A program made the position numbers and the translations under genes. Below are positions 43,752-53,236 of a stretch of DNA of 64,000 bases, piece after piece (positions within the stretch are counted from its first letter, which is position 1; every line of letters begins with the position of its first letter). The stretch spans positions 103,871 through 167,870 of the forward strand of contig NZ_CDBO01000052.1 in NCBI RefSeq assembly GCF_000819885.1, in the 5' to 3' direction. The DNA is from Aeromonas fluvialis. Its GTDB lineage: Bacteria; Pseudomonadota; Gammaproteobacteria; Enterobacterales; Aeromonadaceae. A model generated the notes under the pieces. It had not been told where the DNA came from. It searched no databases and saw only the letters and a program-made list of their open reading frames with translations.

Positions 43752-45080
43752 ATGTCCGAGATGACCCCGAGAGAAATCGTCCACGAACTGAATCGCCACA
43801 TCATTGGTCAGGCCGATGCCAAACGCGCCGTTGCCGTTGCCCTGCGTAACCGCTGGCGCCGGATGCAGCTCGATGAAGAGATGCGCCATGAAGTGACCCC
43901 GAAAAACATCCTGATGATCGGCCCGACCGGTGTCGGCAAGACCGAGATCGCCCGCCGTCTGGCCAAGCTGGCCAATGCCCCCTTCATCAAGGTAGAAGCG
44001 ACCAAATTCACCGAAGTGGGCTATGTCGGCAAGGAAGTGGACAGCATCATCCGCGATCTGACCGATGCCGCCATCAAACTGGTGCGCGAAACCGAGATGG
44101 AGAAGATGAAATTCCGCGCCGAGGAAGCCGCCGAAGAGCGCATCCTCGACGCCCTGCTGCCCAACCCGCGCAACACCTGGGGTGAGGAAGAGAAGGCCGA
44201 CAACTCCAACACCCGCCAGATCTTCCGCAAGAAACTGCGGGAAGGTCAGCTGGATGACAAGGAGATCGAACTGGAGCTCTCCGCCTCTCCGATGGGCGTC
44301 GAAATCATGACCCCGCCGGGCATGGAAGAGATGGCCAACCAGCTGCAGGGTCTGTTCCAGAACCTGGGCCAAAACCAGAAGAAGAAGCAGAAGATCAAGG
44401 TCAAAGAGGCCATGAAGGCGCTGATCGAAGAGGAGGCGGCCCGTCTGGTCAACCCGGAAGAGCTGAAGCAAAAAGCGATCGCTGCGGTCGAAAACAACGG
44501 CATCGTCTTCCTCGACGAAATCGACAAGGTCTGCAAACGGGGCGAAAGCTCTGGCCCGGATGTCTCTCGCGAAGGGGTGCAGCGTGACCTGCTGCCGCTG
44601 GTGGAAGGCTGCACCGTCAACACCAAGCACGGCATGGTCAAAACCGACCATATCCTGTTTATCGCTTCCGGTGCGTTCCAGATCGCCAAGCCGTCAGATT
44701 TGATCCCCGAGCTGCAGGGTCGTCTGCCGATCCGGGTCGAGCTGACCGCCCTGACCACAGATGACTTCGAGCGGATCCTGACAGAGCCGAACGCCTCTCT
44801 GACCGCTCAGTGCAAAGCATTGATGGGCACTGAAGGGGTCAATATCGAATTCACTCAGGATGGTATCCGCCGTCTGGCCGAAGCGGCCTGGCAGGTCAAC
44901 GAGCGGACCGAGAACATCGGTGCCCGTCGCCTGCACACCGTGATAGAGCGCCTGATGGAAGATATCTCTTTTGATGCCTCCGAGAAGTCGGGCGAGACCT
45001 TTGTCATCGACACCGACTACGTCAACGCCCACCTCGGGGCGCTGGTCGAGGATGAGGATCTGAGCCGCTTTATTCTGTAA
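43752..45080 (+). CDS. hslU: HslU ATPase
   Basis: 442 residues from ATG 43752 (E. coli 443). AAA+ unfoldase with Walker [10 protein letters not shown], pore motif GYVGKEV, Walker B VFLDEIDK and the C-terminal docking tail ending LSRFIL. The intermediate I-domain lies at about 110-240. It forms the HslUV protease with HslV, 79 bases upstream in the same heat-shock operon. Confidence 0.97.
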   Translation: MSEMTPREIVHELNRHIIGQADAKRAVAVALRNRWRRMQLDEEMRHEVTPKNILMIGPTGVGKTEIARRLAKLANAPFIKVEATKFTEVGYVGKEVDSIIRDLTDAAIKLVRETEMEKMKFRAEEAAEERILDALLPNPRNTWGEEEKADNSNTRQIFRKKLREGQLDDKEIELELSASPMGVEIMTPPGMEEMANQLQGLFQNLGQNQKKKQKIKVKEAMKALIEEEAARLVNPEELKQKAIAAVENNGIVFLDEIDKVCKRGESSGPDVSREGVQRDLLPLVEGCTVNTKHGMVKTDHILFIASGAFQIAKPSDLIPELQGRLPIRVELTALTTDDFERILTEPNASLTAQCKALMGTEGVNIEFTQDGIRRLAEAAWQVNERTENIGARRLHTVIERLMEDISFDASEKSGETFVIDTDYVNAHLGALVEDEDLSRFIL

Positions 45081-45130
45081 GCGGGGCCTTGCGCTGCGCA
45101 GGTCTTCGACACAGTGAGCAAGCAAGACAA

Positions 45131-45166
45131 GGGGAGGCTACCTTCGGGAGCCTCCCCTCTGTTTTT
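45131..45166 (+). terminator. Rho-independent terminator of hslVU
   Basis: 9-bp stem GGGGAGGCT / AGCCTCCCC with a 9-base loop, followed by TCTGTTTTTG. Confidence 0.9.
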
Positions 45167-45282
45167 GCCTATGCTGAAAAGAGGATCTGCTGCTTGCGGG
45201 TACCGCAGCAAGGGCGGTCTGTGCCGCCGCGCGCACGGGCAATAGATAGGACGCGGGATGGCACACCCACGCTATCTCACCC

Positions 45283-45846
45283 TTACGGGCGGCGATCGGC
45301 CTTCAATTTTCCCTTCATAAAATCGGCCGGCAACCCCAGCATCGACAGGAAACGGGGGAAGAGCGCCTTCTCGCCGGGCTGCAACACACTCTCCCAGCAG
45401 TAGAGAAACTCGTGCCGATTGAATGGTAGCCAGCGACAATCCTTGTAGGCGTCGAGGTCAATCGCAACCAGCCGCTCCCCCTTCACCAGAAAGTTGCCGG
45501 TATGCAGACCACGACAGAAGAGTCGGTTACGCCAACAGAGCGCGAGCAGTTCGAGATATTGCTGCTGTAACAGGGGGGAATCCTGGATCCGCTCACGCAG
45601 CGGTGCGTCTGCCTCGATATCGCGGGTGATCAGACGATAGGGTTCGACCAAGGTGATCTCGGGAGTCGCCACCCCGAGCTCAGCCAGCCTAGCGGCGATG
45701 CGGGCAAAGTTATGGCCCGGGTAGGGGCGCAGGCGCAGCAGATAAAGTAACCGTTTGAAGGGCTCAGGCGAAAACTCCTTGATGAAGGTCTGCTTCTGGT
45801 TATCGAAATAAACGCGCGAATATTTGCCCGTCTGGATCAGCTTCAT
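45283..45846 (-). CDS. Small lipopolysaccharide-kinase-like (WaaP/RfaY fold) protein
   Basis: 187 residues of minimal protein-kinase-like fold. 'KYSRVYFDNQKQTFIKEF' supplies a VAIK-like Lys, RGLHTGNFLV the catalytic loop (usually HGDLHxGN; the Asp is not in its standard place), and AIDLDAYKD the metal-binding DFG-like Asp. The closest families are the LPS heptose kinases. It is alone, not in an LPS locus, so the acceptor is unknown. Confidence 0.7.
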   Translation of the reverse strand: MKLIQTGKYSRVYFDNQKQTFIKEFSPEPFKRLLYLLRLRPYPGHNFARIAARLAELGVATPEITLVEPYRLITRDIEADAPLRERIQDSPLLQQQYLELLALCWRNRLFCRGLHTGNFLVKGERLVAIDLDAYKDCRWLPFNRHEFLYCWESVLQPGEKALFPRFLSMLGLPADFMKGKLKADRRP

Positions 45847-46183
45847 AGGTTCAATTAGTTACGAAATCAGGGTGGGGATGAGTGTATCTCATCGCCACTC
45901 ATGGTTGCAAAACTGGATCCTATCAATGGCTTAACAGGTCCAGATGCCCAGCAGGCCGCACAGAGAGCTCCCCCATTTGAGGCTTACTGCGATGCCGATC
46001 CGGCGGCTACAGCACTTGCCGCAGTGGCGGTTCCTCGACGAACTCGACACTGGGGGCGAACCGGTTACCCAGAGCGAGGCCGGCCTTTTTCCGATAAAAG
46101 TTTTCACCTCCTGGCTTTCGGTAACCCGGGCTTGCTCTCCGCCATCCCTCGCCCCACACCAGTGCAAAAACCATCAACTGGTA

Positions 46184-46225
46184 TACCTATTTTTGTATAT
46201 CTTTGAATTTTATCGAATTACCCAT
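46184..46225 (+). promoter_or_regulatory. Possible NarL/NarP heptamers upstream of nirB
   Basis: TACCTAT (46184-46190) and TACCCAT (46219-46225) both fit the TACYYMT heptamer. They are not in the tight 7-2-7 inverted pair used by NarP, so binding is only possible. Confidence 0.35.
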
Positions 46226-46247
46226 TACGGAATATATAAAGAGACAC

Positions 46248-46289
46248 TTGATTTGCATCAATTGCCCGCCCCGACCGACTGGGTAGCCT
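46248..46289 (+). promoter_or_regulatory. FNR-dependent promoter of nirB
   Basis: Perfect FNR box TTGAT-TTGC-ATCAA at 46248-46261. Its centre (46254.5) puts the predicted start at about 46296 for class II spacing (-41.5), and a -10-like TAGCCT sits at exactly the right place (46284-46289). Confidence 0.85.
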
Positions 46290-46331
46290 AGCCACAGAAT
46301 GATGTTTTATTACTCCAAACTTGAGGCAACT

Positions 46332-48878
46332 ATGAGCAAAGTCAGACTGGTCGTTGTGGGCAACGGCATGGTGGGGCACCGCTTCATCGAAGAGTTGATC
46401 GAGCGGGCCGACCCGGGCTGCTACGAGATCACCGTCTTCGGTGCAGAACCCCGCCCCGCCTACGATCGCGTCCATCTCTCCTCCTACTTCTCCCATCACA
46501 CCAGCGAAGATCTCTCCCTCGTCAAACCCGGTTTCTACGACAAACACGGCATCCGCCTGCTGCTCGGCGAAGCGGTGAAAAAAATCGACAGGGCCAACCG
46601 CGAGGTGCACTCCAACAAGGGCACCGTCGTCGGCTACGACAAGCTGGTGCTGGCCACCGGCTCCTACCCCTGGGTACCGTCCATTGTGGGCAGCCAGCAC
46701 CACGAGTGCTTCGTCTATCGCACCATCGAGGATCTGAAAGCCATCCGCAGTGCCGCCAAGAGCGGCAAGAGCGGGGTGGTGATCGGGGGCGGCCTGCTTG
46801 GCCTTGAAGCGGCCGGTGCCCTCAAGGCGCTGGGACTCGAGACCCATGTGGTGGAGTTTGCTCCTGTGCTGATGGCCGAGCAGCTCGACGGTCAGGGCGG
46901 CCAGCTGCTGCGCCGCAAGATCGAATCCATGGGCGTGCAGGTTCACACCAGCAAGAGCACCAGCGAAATCCTGATGCATGGCGGCGAACAGGCGAAACAC
47001 CGCCTCGCCTTCGCCGATGGCAGCCAGCTGGAAGTTGACGTGGTGGTCTTCTCCACCGGTATCCGCCCGCAAGATACCCTCGGCCGCTACGGTGATCTCG
47101 CCATCGCCGAGCGCGGCGGCATCGTCATCGACGATCACTGCCTCACCTCAGACCCCGACATCTATGCCATCGGTGAGTGCGCCGCCTGGCAGGGCCGCTT
47201 CTTCGGGCTGGTGGCCCCGGGCTACAAGATGGCCCAGATCACCGTCGACCATCTGCTCGGCGGCGACAGCCGTTTCGAGGGGGCGGACATGAGCGCCAAG
47301 CTCAAGCTGCTCGGCGTCTCCGTTGGCTCCATCGGCGATGCCCACGGCCGCACCCCGGGCAGCCACAGCTATGTGTTTCAGGACGATCAGGCTGGCGTCT
47401 ACAAGAAGATCGTAGTGAGCGAAGACAACAGTCGCCTGCTTGGCGCCGTGCTGGTGGGTGACGTGGAAGATTACGGCAACCTGCTGCAGATGATGCTCAA
47501 CGCCCTGCCGCTGCCGAGCCACCCGGACACCCTGATCCTGCCCGCCTACGCCGGTGCCAAGCCGACGCTGGGGGTGGATGCCCTGCCGGAAAGCGCCCAG
47601 ATCTGCTCCTGCTTCGATGTCTCCAAGGGCGACATCGCCCAAGCGGTGGCCGAGGGTCACACCACGCTGGCCGCCATCAAGCAGCACACCAAGGCCGGTA
47701 CCGGCTGTGGCGGCTGTGTGCCGCTCATCAGTCAGGTGCTCAACGCCGAGCTGGTGAAGCAGGGCATCGAGGTTAACAACCACCTCTGTGCCCACTTCCC
47801 CCACTCCCGTCAGGAGCTGTTCCATCTGGTCAAGGTCGAAGGGATCAAGAGCTTCGACGAGCTGCTGGCCAAACACGGTCAGGGCTATGGCTGCGAGGTG
47901 TGCAAACCGACCGTCGGCTCCATCCTCGCCTCCTGCTGGAACGAGCATGTGCTGAGCCCGCGCAACATCCCGCTGCAGGACACCAACGACATCTTCCTCG
48001 GCAATATGCAAAAGGACGGTACCTACTCCGTCATCCCGCGTATGGCCGGCGGTGAAGTGACCCCGGAAGGGCTGCTGGCGGTGGCCGAAGTGGCCCGCGA
48101 CTTCAAGCTCTACACCAAGATCACCGGCGCTCAGCGCATCGGTCTGTTCGGTGCCCAGAAGGATGATCTGCCCGCCATCTGGCGCAAACTGCTGGCCGCA
48201 GGCTTCGAAACCGGTCAGGCCTACGCCAAGGCGCTGCGCATGGCCAAAACCTGTGTCGGCAGCACCTGGTGCCGCTTCGGGGTGCAGGACAGCGTTGGCC
48301 TCGGGGTCTTCCTCGAGAACCGCTACAAGGGCATTCGTACCCCGCACAAGATGAAGTTCGGTGTCTCCGGCTGTACCCGTGAGTGTGCGGAAGCCCAGGG
48401 TAAAGACGTGGGTGTCATCGCTACCGACGCGGGCTGGAACCTCTATATAGGCGGCAACGGCGGCATGAAGCCGCGCCACGCCGACCTGCTGGCGTCGGAT
48501 CTTGACCAGGAGACCCTGATCAAGCTGATCGACCGCTTCATGATGTTCTACGTCACCAGCGCCGACAAACTGCAACGCACCTCGGTCTGGCTCGGCAATC
48601 TGGAAGGGGGCGTTGACTACCTGCGCGAGGTGATCGTCGACGACAAGCTGGGGCTGGCCGACACCCTGGAACGCGATATCCAGACCCTGATCGACAGCTA
48701 TGAGTGCGAATGGTCGCGCACCCTCAACGAAGAGCAAGCGTTGCAACGCTTCAGCCACTTCATCAACAGCGACAAGCGTGACCCGGACGTCCAGTTCGTC
48801 ACCGAGCGCGACCAGCACCGACCGGCGACCCCGGCCGAGCGCATCCCCGTCTACCAGATCGAGGTGGAGACCAAATGA
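46332..48878 (+). CDS. nirB: NADH-dependent nitrite reductase, large subunit
   Basis: 848 residues from ATG 46332. Pyridine nucleotide-disulfide oxidoreductase domain (NGMVGHRFIEEL, GGGLLGLEAAGAL), two BFD-type [2Fe-2S] regions (QICSCFDVSKG, GCGGCVPL), then the nitrite/sulfite reductase halves with the siroheme-[4Fe-4S] cysteines in TCVGSTWCRFGV and GVSGCTRECAEAQGKD. It reduces nitrite to ammonium in the cytoplasm with NADH. First gene of nirBDC-cysG. Its last codons are part of the duplicated junction described at 48855-49050. Confidence 0.97.
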   Translation: MSKVRLVVVGNGMVGHRFIEELIERADPGCYEITVFGAEPRPAYDRVHLSSYFSHHTSEDLSLVKPGFYDKHGIRLLLGEAVKKIDRANREVHSNKGTVVGYDKLVLATGSYPWVPSIVGSQHHECFVYRTIEDLKAIRSAAKSGKSGVVIGGGLLGLEAAGALKALGLETHVVEFAPVLMAEQLDGQGGQLLRRKIESMGVQVHTSKSTSEILMHGGEQAKHRLAFADGSQLEVDVVVFSTGIRPQDTLGRYGDLAIAERGGIVIDDHCLTSDPDIYAIGECAAWQGRFFGLVAPGYKMAQITVDHLLGGDSRFEGADMSAKLKLLGVSVGSIGDAHGRTPGSHSYVFQDDQAGVYKKIVVSEDNSRLLGAVLVGDVEDYGNLLQMMLNALPLPSHPDTLILPAYAGAKPTLGVDALPESAQICSCFDVSKGDIAQAVAEGHTTLAAIKQHTKAGTGCGGCVPLISQVLNAELVKQGIEVNNHLCAHFPHSRQELFHLVKVEGIKSFDELLAKHGQGYGCEVCKPTVGSILASCWNEHVLSPRNIPLQDTNDIFLGNMQKDGTYSVIPRMAGGEVTPEGLLAVAEVARDFKLYTKITGAQRIGLFGAQKDDLPAIWRKLLAAGFETGQAYAKALRMAKTCVGSTWCRFGVQDSVGLGVFLENRYKGIRTPHKMKFGVSGCTRECAEAQGKDVGVIATDAGWNLYIGGNGGMKPRHADLLASDLDQETLIKLIDRFMMFYVTSADKLQRTSVWLGNLEGGVDYLREVIVDDKLGLADTLERDIQTLIDSYECEWSRTLNEEQALQRFSHFINSDKRDPDVQFVTERDQHRPATPAERIPVYQIEVETK

Positions 48879-49050
48879 TGAAACTTGCCTGCCAATTCAA
48901 CGACACCCTGCCGGGCTGCATGGACGTTTGCGCCCTGCTCGATAGCCAGTTCATCCAACTCGAGGTGGAGATTAAGCGATGAAACTTGCCTGCCAACTCA
49001 ACGACATCCTGCCGGGAACCGGCGTCTGTGCCCTGCTGGAAGGTCGCCAG
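48855..49050 (+). repeat. Degenerate tandem duplication of the nirB-nirD junction (101-bp period)
   Basis: Copy 1 starts at CAGATCGAGGTGGAG (48855) and copy 2 at CAACTCGAGGTGGAG (48956). Both include the end of nirB, a GGAG ribosome site and the first codons ATG AAA CTT GCC TGC CAA of nirD. They diverge gradually beyond about 45 bases but stay alignable to codon 28. Confidence 0.88.
48878..48982 (+). CDS. 34-residue nirD-like leader ORF in the nirB-nirD junction
   Basis: Short ORF: its first bases overlap the nirB TGA, and GGAG lies eight bases upstream. Its peptide starts MKLACQFNDTLPG, a near copy of the NirD start (MKLACQLNDILPG), keeps VCALL, and ends LEVEIKR, which mirrors the NirB C-terminus. 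The stop TGA overlaps the nirD ATG (ATGA), so ribosomes finishing it could restart on nirD. Differences from nirD include both synonymous and replacement changes and one codon insertion, without frameshift. Whether the peptide is stable or only a coupling device is unknown. Confidence 0.6.
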   Translation: MKLACQFNDTLPGCMDVCALLDSQFIQLEVEIKR

Positions 49051-49296
49051 ATCGCCCTGTTCCGCCCGAGCGCGGCCGCCGAGGTGTTCGCCATCGACAA
49101 CCGGGATCCCTTCTTCGCCGCCAACGTGCTGTCGCGGGGCCTTATCTGCGAACACGACGGCGAACTCTGGGTGGCCAGCCCCCTCAAGAAACAGCGCTTT
49201 CGCCTGAGCGACGGCCACTGCTTCGATAACCCGGCCATGTCGGTACAGAGCTACCCCGTTGACGTGCGCGACCAGCAGGTCTGGGTCGCCGTCTAA
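48979..49296 (+). CDS. nirD: Nitrite reductase small subunit
   Basis: 105 residues (E. coli NirD 108), Rieske-like fold without Fe-S ligands: VCALLEGRQIALFRP, VFAIDNRDPFF, GLICEHDGELWVASP and KKQRFRLSDGHC. It is required for NirB activity. Start overlaps the stop of the short duplicated ORF rather than that of nirB. Confidence 0.96.
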   Translation: MKLACQLNDILPGTGVCALLEGRQIALFRPSAAAEVFAIDNRDPFFAANVLSRGLICEHDGELWVASPLKKQRFRLSDGHCFDNPAMSVQSYPVDVRDQQVWVAV

Positions 49297-49353
49297 AGCC
49301 GATTTCACTCTCTTTCTGGCTGCCTGAAGGCAGCCCTTTCAAGGACTCAAAAG

Positions 49354-50166
49354 ATGTACACGGAAACCATTAACAAGTGCGCCGCCAACGCGGCCCGTAT
49401 CAACCGCTTCGAGCGCAGCGACAAGCTCGGCTTCTGGCTCAGCTCCGCCATGGCGGGGGCCTATGTGGGCCTCGGTATCATTCTGATCTTCACCCTCGGT
49501 AATCTGGTCGACCCGACCATTCGCCCGCTGGTCATGGGGGCCACCTTCGGCATCGCCCTGACTCTGGTGATCATGGCTGGCTCCGAGCTCTTCACCGGTC
49601 ACACCATGTTCCTCACCTTCGGGATTAAGTCGGGCACTATCACCACCGGTGATGCCTTACGTATCCTGCCTCAGACATGGGCAGGCAATCTGCTGGGTTC
49701 CGTCTTCGTAGCCCTGCTCTACTCCTACGGCGGCAGCCTGCTGCCAGATGCTGGCAGCCTGGCTCACAAGGTGGCGCTGGCCAAGACCCAAATGCCCGCA
49801 ATGACCCTGTTTATGAAAGGGATCCTCTGTAACTGGTTGGTCTGCCTCGCGATCTGGATGACCTTGCGCACCGAAGGCGCCGCCCGCTTCATCGCCATCT
49901 GGTGGTGCCTGCTGGCCTTTATCGCCTCCGGCTATGAGCACTCCATCGCCAACATGACCCTGTTCGCCATCTCTTGGTTCGGCAATCACTCTGAGGCCTT
50001 TACCTTGGGCGGCATCGGCCACAACCTGCTGTGGGTGACCCTGGGCAACACCGTTTCCGGGGTTCTCTTCATGGGTCTCGGCTACTGGTATGCCACCCCC
50101 AAGGCTGAGCGCCCTGTCGCGGTGAGCGAAGCCACCAGCACCGCCAGCCAGACCCAAACCGCCTGA
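49354..50166 (+). CDS. nirC: Nitrite transporter of the FocA/FNT family
   Basis: 270 residues, six membrane helices. The FNT signature regions are GAYVGLGIIL, 'AGSELFTGHTMFLTFG', GNLLGSVFVALLYSYGG, GILCNWLVCLAIWM and GYEHSIANMTLFAI. A pentameric channel that imports or exports nitrite for NirBD. It lies between nirD and cysG as in E. coli. Confidence 0.95.
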   Translation: MYTETINKCAANAARINRFERSDKLGFWLSSAMAGAYVGLGIILIFTLGNLVDPTIRPLVMGATFGIALTLVIMAGSELFTGHTMFLTFGIKSGTITTGDALRILPQTWAGNLLGSVFVALLYSYGGSLLPDAGSLAHKVALAKTQMPAMTLFMKGILCNWLVCLAIWMTLRTEGAARFIAIWWCLLAFIASGYEHSIANMTLFAISWFGNHSEAFTLGGIGHNLLWVTLGNTVSGVLFMGLGYWYATPKAERPVAVSEATSTASQTQTA

Positions 50167-50178
50167 TCAGGAGGCCCC

Positions 50179-51579
50179 ATGGACTACTTGCCCATCTTTT
50201 GCCGACTCGATAACAAACCCGTGCTGCTGGTCGGCGGCGGCGAGGTAGCAGAGCGCAAGGCGCGCCTGCTGCTGGATGCCGGTGCCCGCCTCACCGTCGT
50301 GGCACCCGAGCTCGACCCCGAGCTGGCGGAACTGGCTGCCAACGGGAACATCGAGTGGCTGGCCGGTGAATTTGCACCGGAACAACTGGCAGGCAAGTGG
50401 CTGGTGGTGGCCGCCACCGATCGGCGCGAGGTGAATGCGCTGGTCTACCAGAGCGCCAATCAGGCGCGGATCTTTGCCAACGTGGTGGATGACCCGAAAC
50501 GCTCAAGCTTCATCATGCCGTCGATCATCGATCGCTCGCCGCTGATGGTGGCCATCTCCTCCGGCGGCAAGGCCCCTGTGCTGGCCCGCTTGCTGCGGGA
50601 GAAGCTCGAAGCCTTGCTGCCGCAGCATCTGGGGGCTGTCGCCACCTTTGCCGGCAGCCTGCGGGACAGAGTCAAAGCCCGCTTTGCCACCATGGGGGAG
50701 CGGCGCCGCTTCTGGGAGCGGTTGCTCGGGGCCGATCGCCTCGGTCAGGCGCTGGCCCGTGGGGATAGCGCCTCTGCCAACCAGCTGGCCGACAGCCTGT
50801 TTGCCGACGACAGCCAGAGTGGTGGCGAGGTGGTACTGGTGGGCGCCGGCCCCGGGGATCCGGGCCTGCTCACCCTGCATGCCCTGCGCCAGATGCAGCA
50901 GGCGGACGTGGTGGTCTATGACCGGCTGGTCTCGGACGAGGTGATGGCGCTGGTGCGCCGCGACGCCAAACGGATCTTCGTCGGCAAGCAGGCGGGCAAC
51001 CACTGCGTGCCCCAGGAGGGGATCAACCAGCTCTTGCTGGACGAGGCGAAGAAGGGCCTACGGGTGGTACGGCTGAAGGGGGGCGACCCCTTTATCTTCG
51101 GCCGTGGCGGCGAGGAGCTGGAGACGCTGGTGGGCAGCGGCATCGGCTTTCAGGTGGTGCCGGGGATCACCGCAGCCAGTGGCTGCGCCGCCTACGCTGG
51201 CATTCCCCTCACCCACCGGGATCACGCCCAGAGCGTGCGCTTCGTCACCGCCCACGGCAAGGGAGGGGCACAGGATCTCGACTGGCCCCTGCTGGCCAGA
51301 GACAAGCAGACCTTGGTGTTCTATATGGGGCTGTCCAGCTGTGCCACCATCCGCGAGCAACTGCTGGCCAACGGCAAGCCGGGCAGCACCCCGGTGGCGC
51401 TCATCGAGCGCGGCACCCAGCCCTGCCAGCGGGTCATTCGCGGCACCCTCGATGAGCTGCCCGCGCTGGCGGTGGGGGTCGAAAGCCCGGCCCTCATCAT
51501 GGTGGGCTCGGTGGTGACCCTGGCCGACCAGCTCGCCTGGTTTGGCGAGGCCCCGCAGCGCCAGCAAGCCCTCGCCTGA
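50179..51579 (+). CDS. cysG: Siroheme synthase (trifunctional)
   Basis: 466 residues. The N-terminal dehydrogenase/ferrochelatase part has [19 protein letters not shown] (NAD site) and the conserved [18 protein letters not shown]. The C-terminal uroporphyrinogen III methyltransferase part (from about 215) has [36 protein letters not shown] split at the loop, and [14 protein letters not shown]. It makes the siroheme needed by NirB. Last gene of the operon; terminator at 51602. Confidence 0.96.
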   Translation: MDYLPIFCRLDNKPVLLVGGGEVAERKARLLLDAGARLTVVAPELDPELAELAANGNIEWLAGEFAPEQLAGKWLVVAATDRREVNALVYQSANQARIFANVVDDPKRSSFIMPSIIDRSPLMVAISSGGKAPVLARLLREKLEALLPQHLGAVATFAGSLRDRVKARFATMGERRRFWERLLGADRLGQALARGDSASANQLADSLFADDSQSGGEVVLVGAGPGDPGLLTLHALRQMQQADVVVYDRLVSDEVMALVRRDAKRIFVGKQAGNHCVPQEGINQLLLDEAKKGLRVVRLKGGDPFIFGRGGEELETLVGSGIGFQVVPGITAASGCAAYAGIPLTHRDHAQSVRFVTAHGKGGAQDLDWPLLARDKQTLVFYMGLSSCATIREQLLANGKPGSTPVALIERGTQPCQRVIRGTLDELPALAVGVESPALIMVGSVVTLADQLAWFGEAPQRQQALA

Positions 51580-51601
51580 GGCGATTCTCGGCAAATAACC
51601 A

Positions 51602-51632
51602 TGAGGCCACCAGCAGGTGGCCTCACTTTTAC
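51602..51632 (+). terminator. Terminator of nirBDC-cysG
   Basis: 10-bp stem TGAGGCCACC / GGTGGCCTCA with loop AGCA, followed by CTTTTAC. Confidence 0.88.
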
Positions 51633-51726
51633 CCCCCTCTTCTCCCATCACGGTCATAACCTGTTGTTTTAAGTCTGGTATCCTATGGGCATTGAGCCCT
51701 TGGCCACCCTCTCAGGAATTCATCCC

Positions 51727-53151
51727 ATGTCTCTTCCCATCAAGAACAGCGCCAGGCAGCGCGCGGATGACAGATCCCGCATTCTCACCCTGCTGCTGGG
51801 CGATGACGCCCTCACCGACAGCCTGATCGATCCGCAGGCCACCCCGGATGCCGGGCAGCTGGATCAAACCAGCGAAATCATCTCGCTGGTCAACGGCCTG
51901 CCTGCCGCCGATATCGCCGATGCGCTGGAGTCACTGCCACCGGACGAGCGCCACGCCTTGTGGCAGCTGGTGCAGGAAGACAAACGGGGTCAGGTGCTGG
52001 TGGAGGCCTCGGAAACGGTGTGGGAAAGCCTGATCAGCGGCATGAGCGACAAGGCGCTGCTGCACGCCCTGCGCACCCTGGATATCGACGATCAGATCTA
52101 TCTGGGCCAGTACCTGCCGCGCAATCTGATGGGGCGGCTGCTCACCGACATGGCTCCGGCTGAGCGAGAGCGGGTGCGGGAGGTGATCCGCTACGGCAAG
52201 CACACGGTCGGTGCCATGATGGACTTCGAGATCATCACCATCCGCCCCGAAGTCAATCTGGCCACGGTGCAGCGCTATCTGCGGCTGCGCGGCAAGATCC
52301 CCGCCAACACCGATAAGCTGTTCGTCATCGATCGCCGCAACCACCTGCTGGGGGAGCTGGCCCTCACGACCGTGCTGCTGCACAAACCCGCGACTCTGGT
52401 GAGCGATGTGATGGAGCGGGATCCGGTCACCTTCGATCCCGAGGATAACGACGAAGCGGCCGCCCGTACCTTCGAACGGGATGACCTGCTCTCCGCCGCC
52501 GTGGTGGATGGCAAGGGCAAGCTGATGGGCCGCCTCACCGTCGAAGAGGTGGTGGACCTGGTCTATGAGGAGAGTGACACCGACCTGCGCCGGATGGGGG
52601 GGATCAGCGAAGAGGAGGATGTGTTCGCACCCGTCTCCAAGGCGGTCAAGACCCGCTGGGCCTGGCTGGCGCTCAATCTCTGCACCGCCTTTGTCGCCTC
52701 GCGGGTGATCGGCCTGTTCGAGCACACCATCTCCCAGCTGGTTGCGCTGGCGGCCCTGATGCCCATCGTCGCGGGGATCGGCGGCAACACCGGCAACCAG
52801 ACCATCACCATGATAGTGCGGGCGCTGGCGCTGCAGCATATTCAGGCGGGCAACCTCTCCTTCCTGCTGCTGCGCGAACTCGGAGTGGCCTTTATCAACG
52901 GGCTGGTGTGGGGCGGTACCATGGGCATTGCCACCTATCTGCTCTATCAGGATGCGGCGCTCGGCGCCGTGATGACCCTCGCCATGATGCTCAACCTGCT
53001 GGTGGCGGCCCTGATGGGGGTCATCATCCCCATGACCATGACCCGCCTCGGTCGCGACCCGGCGGTGGGGGCCAGCGTGATGATCACCGCCATCACCGAC
53101 ACCGGCGGCTTCTTTATCTTCCTCGGGCTGGCGACCATTTTCTTGCTGTAG
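51727..53151 (+). CDS. mgtE: Magnesium transporter MgtE
   Basis: 474 residues from ATG 51727. The superhelical N-domain (about 30-150, with ADALESLPPDERHALWQLV), two CBS domains (about 155-280) and five C-terminal membrane helices with the conserved GIGGNTGNQTITMIVRALAL are present. A dimeric Mg2+-gated channel. The 100 bases upstream show no recognisable Mg2+ riboswitch. Confidence 0.95.
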   Translation: MSLPIKNSARQRADDRSRILTLLLGDDALTDSLIDPQATPDAGQLDQTSEIISLVNGLPAADIADALESLPPDERHALWQLVQEDKRGQVLVEASETVWESLISGMSDKALLHALRTLDIDDQIYLGQYLPRNLMGRLLTDMAPAERERVREVIRYGKHTVGAMMDFEIITIRPEVNLATVQRYLRLRGKIPANTDKLFVIDRRNHLLGELALTTVLLHKPATLVSDVMERDPVTFDPEDNDEAAARTFERDDLLSAAVVDGKGKLMGRLTVEEVVDLVYEESDTDLRRMGGISEEEDVFAPVSKAVKTRWAWLALNLCTAFVASRVIGLFEHTISQLVALAALMPIVAGIGGNTGNQTITMIVRALALQHIQAGNLSFLLLRELGVAFINGLVWGGTMGIATYLLYQDAALGAVMTLAMMLNLLVAALMGVIIPMTMTRLGRDPAVGASVMITAITDTGGFFIFLGLATIFLL

Positions 53152-53167
53152 CCAGCCACTCAAACCA

Positions 53168-53197
53168 TAAAAAAACAGGCCCACCGAAGTGGGCCTG
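53168..53197 (-). terminator. Terminator of the nucleoside ABC operon
   Basis: 9-bp stem CAGGCCCAC / GTGGGCCTG with loop CGAA. On the minus strand it is followed by TTTTTTTATGG. It may also act weakly for mgtE. Confidence 0.9.
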
Positions 53198-53236
53198 CTG
53201 TTATCTGTGTGGTCGGAAATACCGCAATAAAGTGCG

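Larger units (their letters stand above)
45847..46331. other. Intergenic region between the kinase-like gene and nirB
   Basis: 485 bases. The right part holds the nirB control region. The left part (45847-46150) is GC-rich and contains open frames on both strands, but none has a ribosome site or recognisable protein. No gene is called. Confidence 0.5.

Noticed and set aside
45944..46291. Open frame of 115 codons between the kinase-like gene and nirB
   Set aside because: It runs through the FNR box and nirB promoter, has no ribosome site, and the translation changes character from GC-rich to AT-rich along its length.
51633..51726. Mg2+ riboswitch upstream of mgtE
   Set aside because: The space between the cysG terminator and mgtE is under 100 bases and shows no M-box-like conserved helices.
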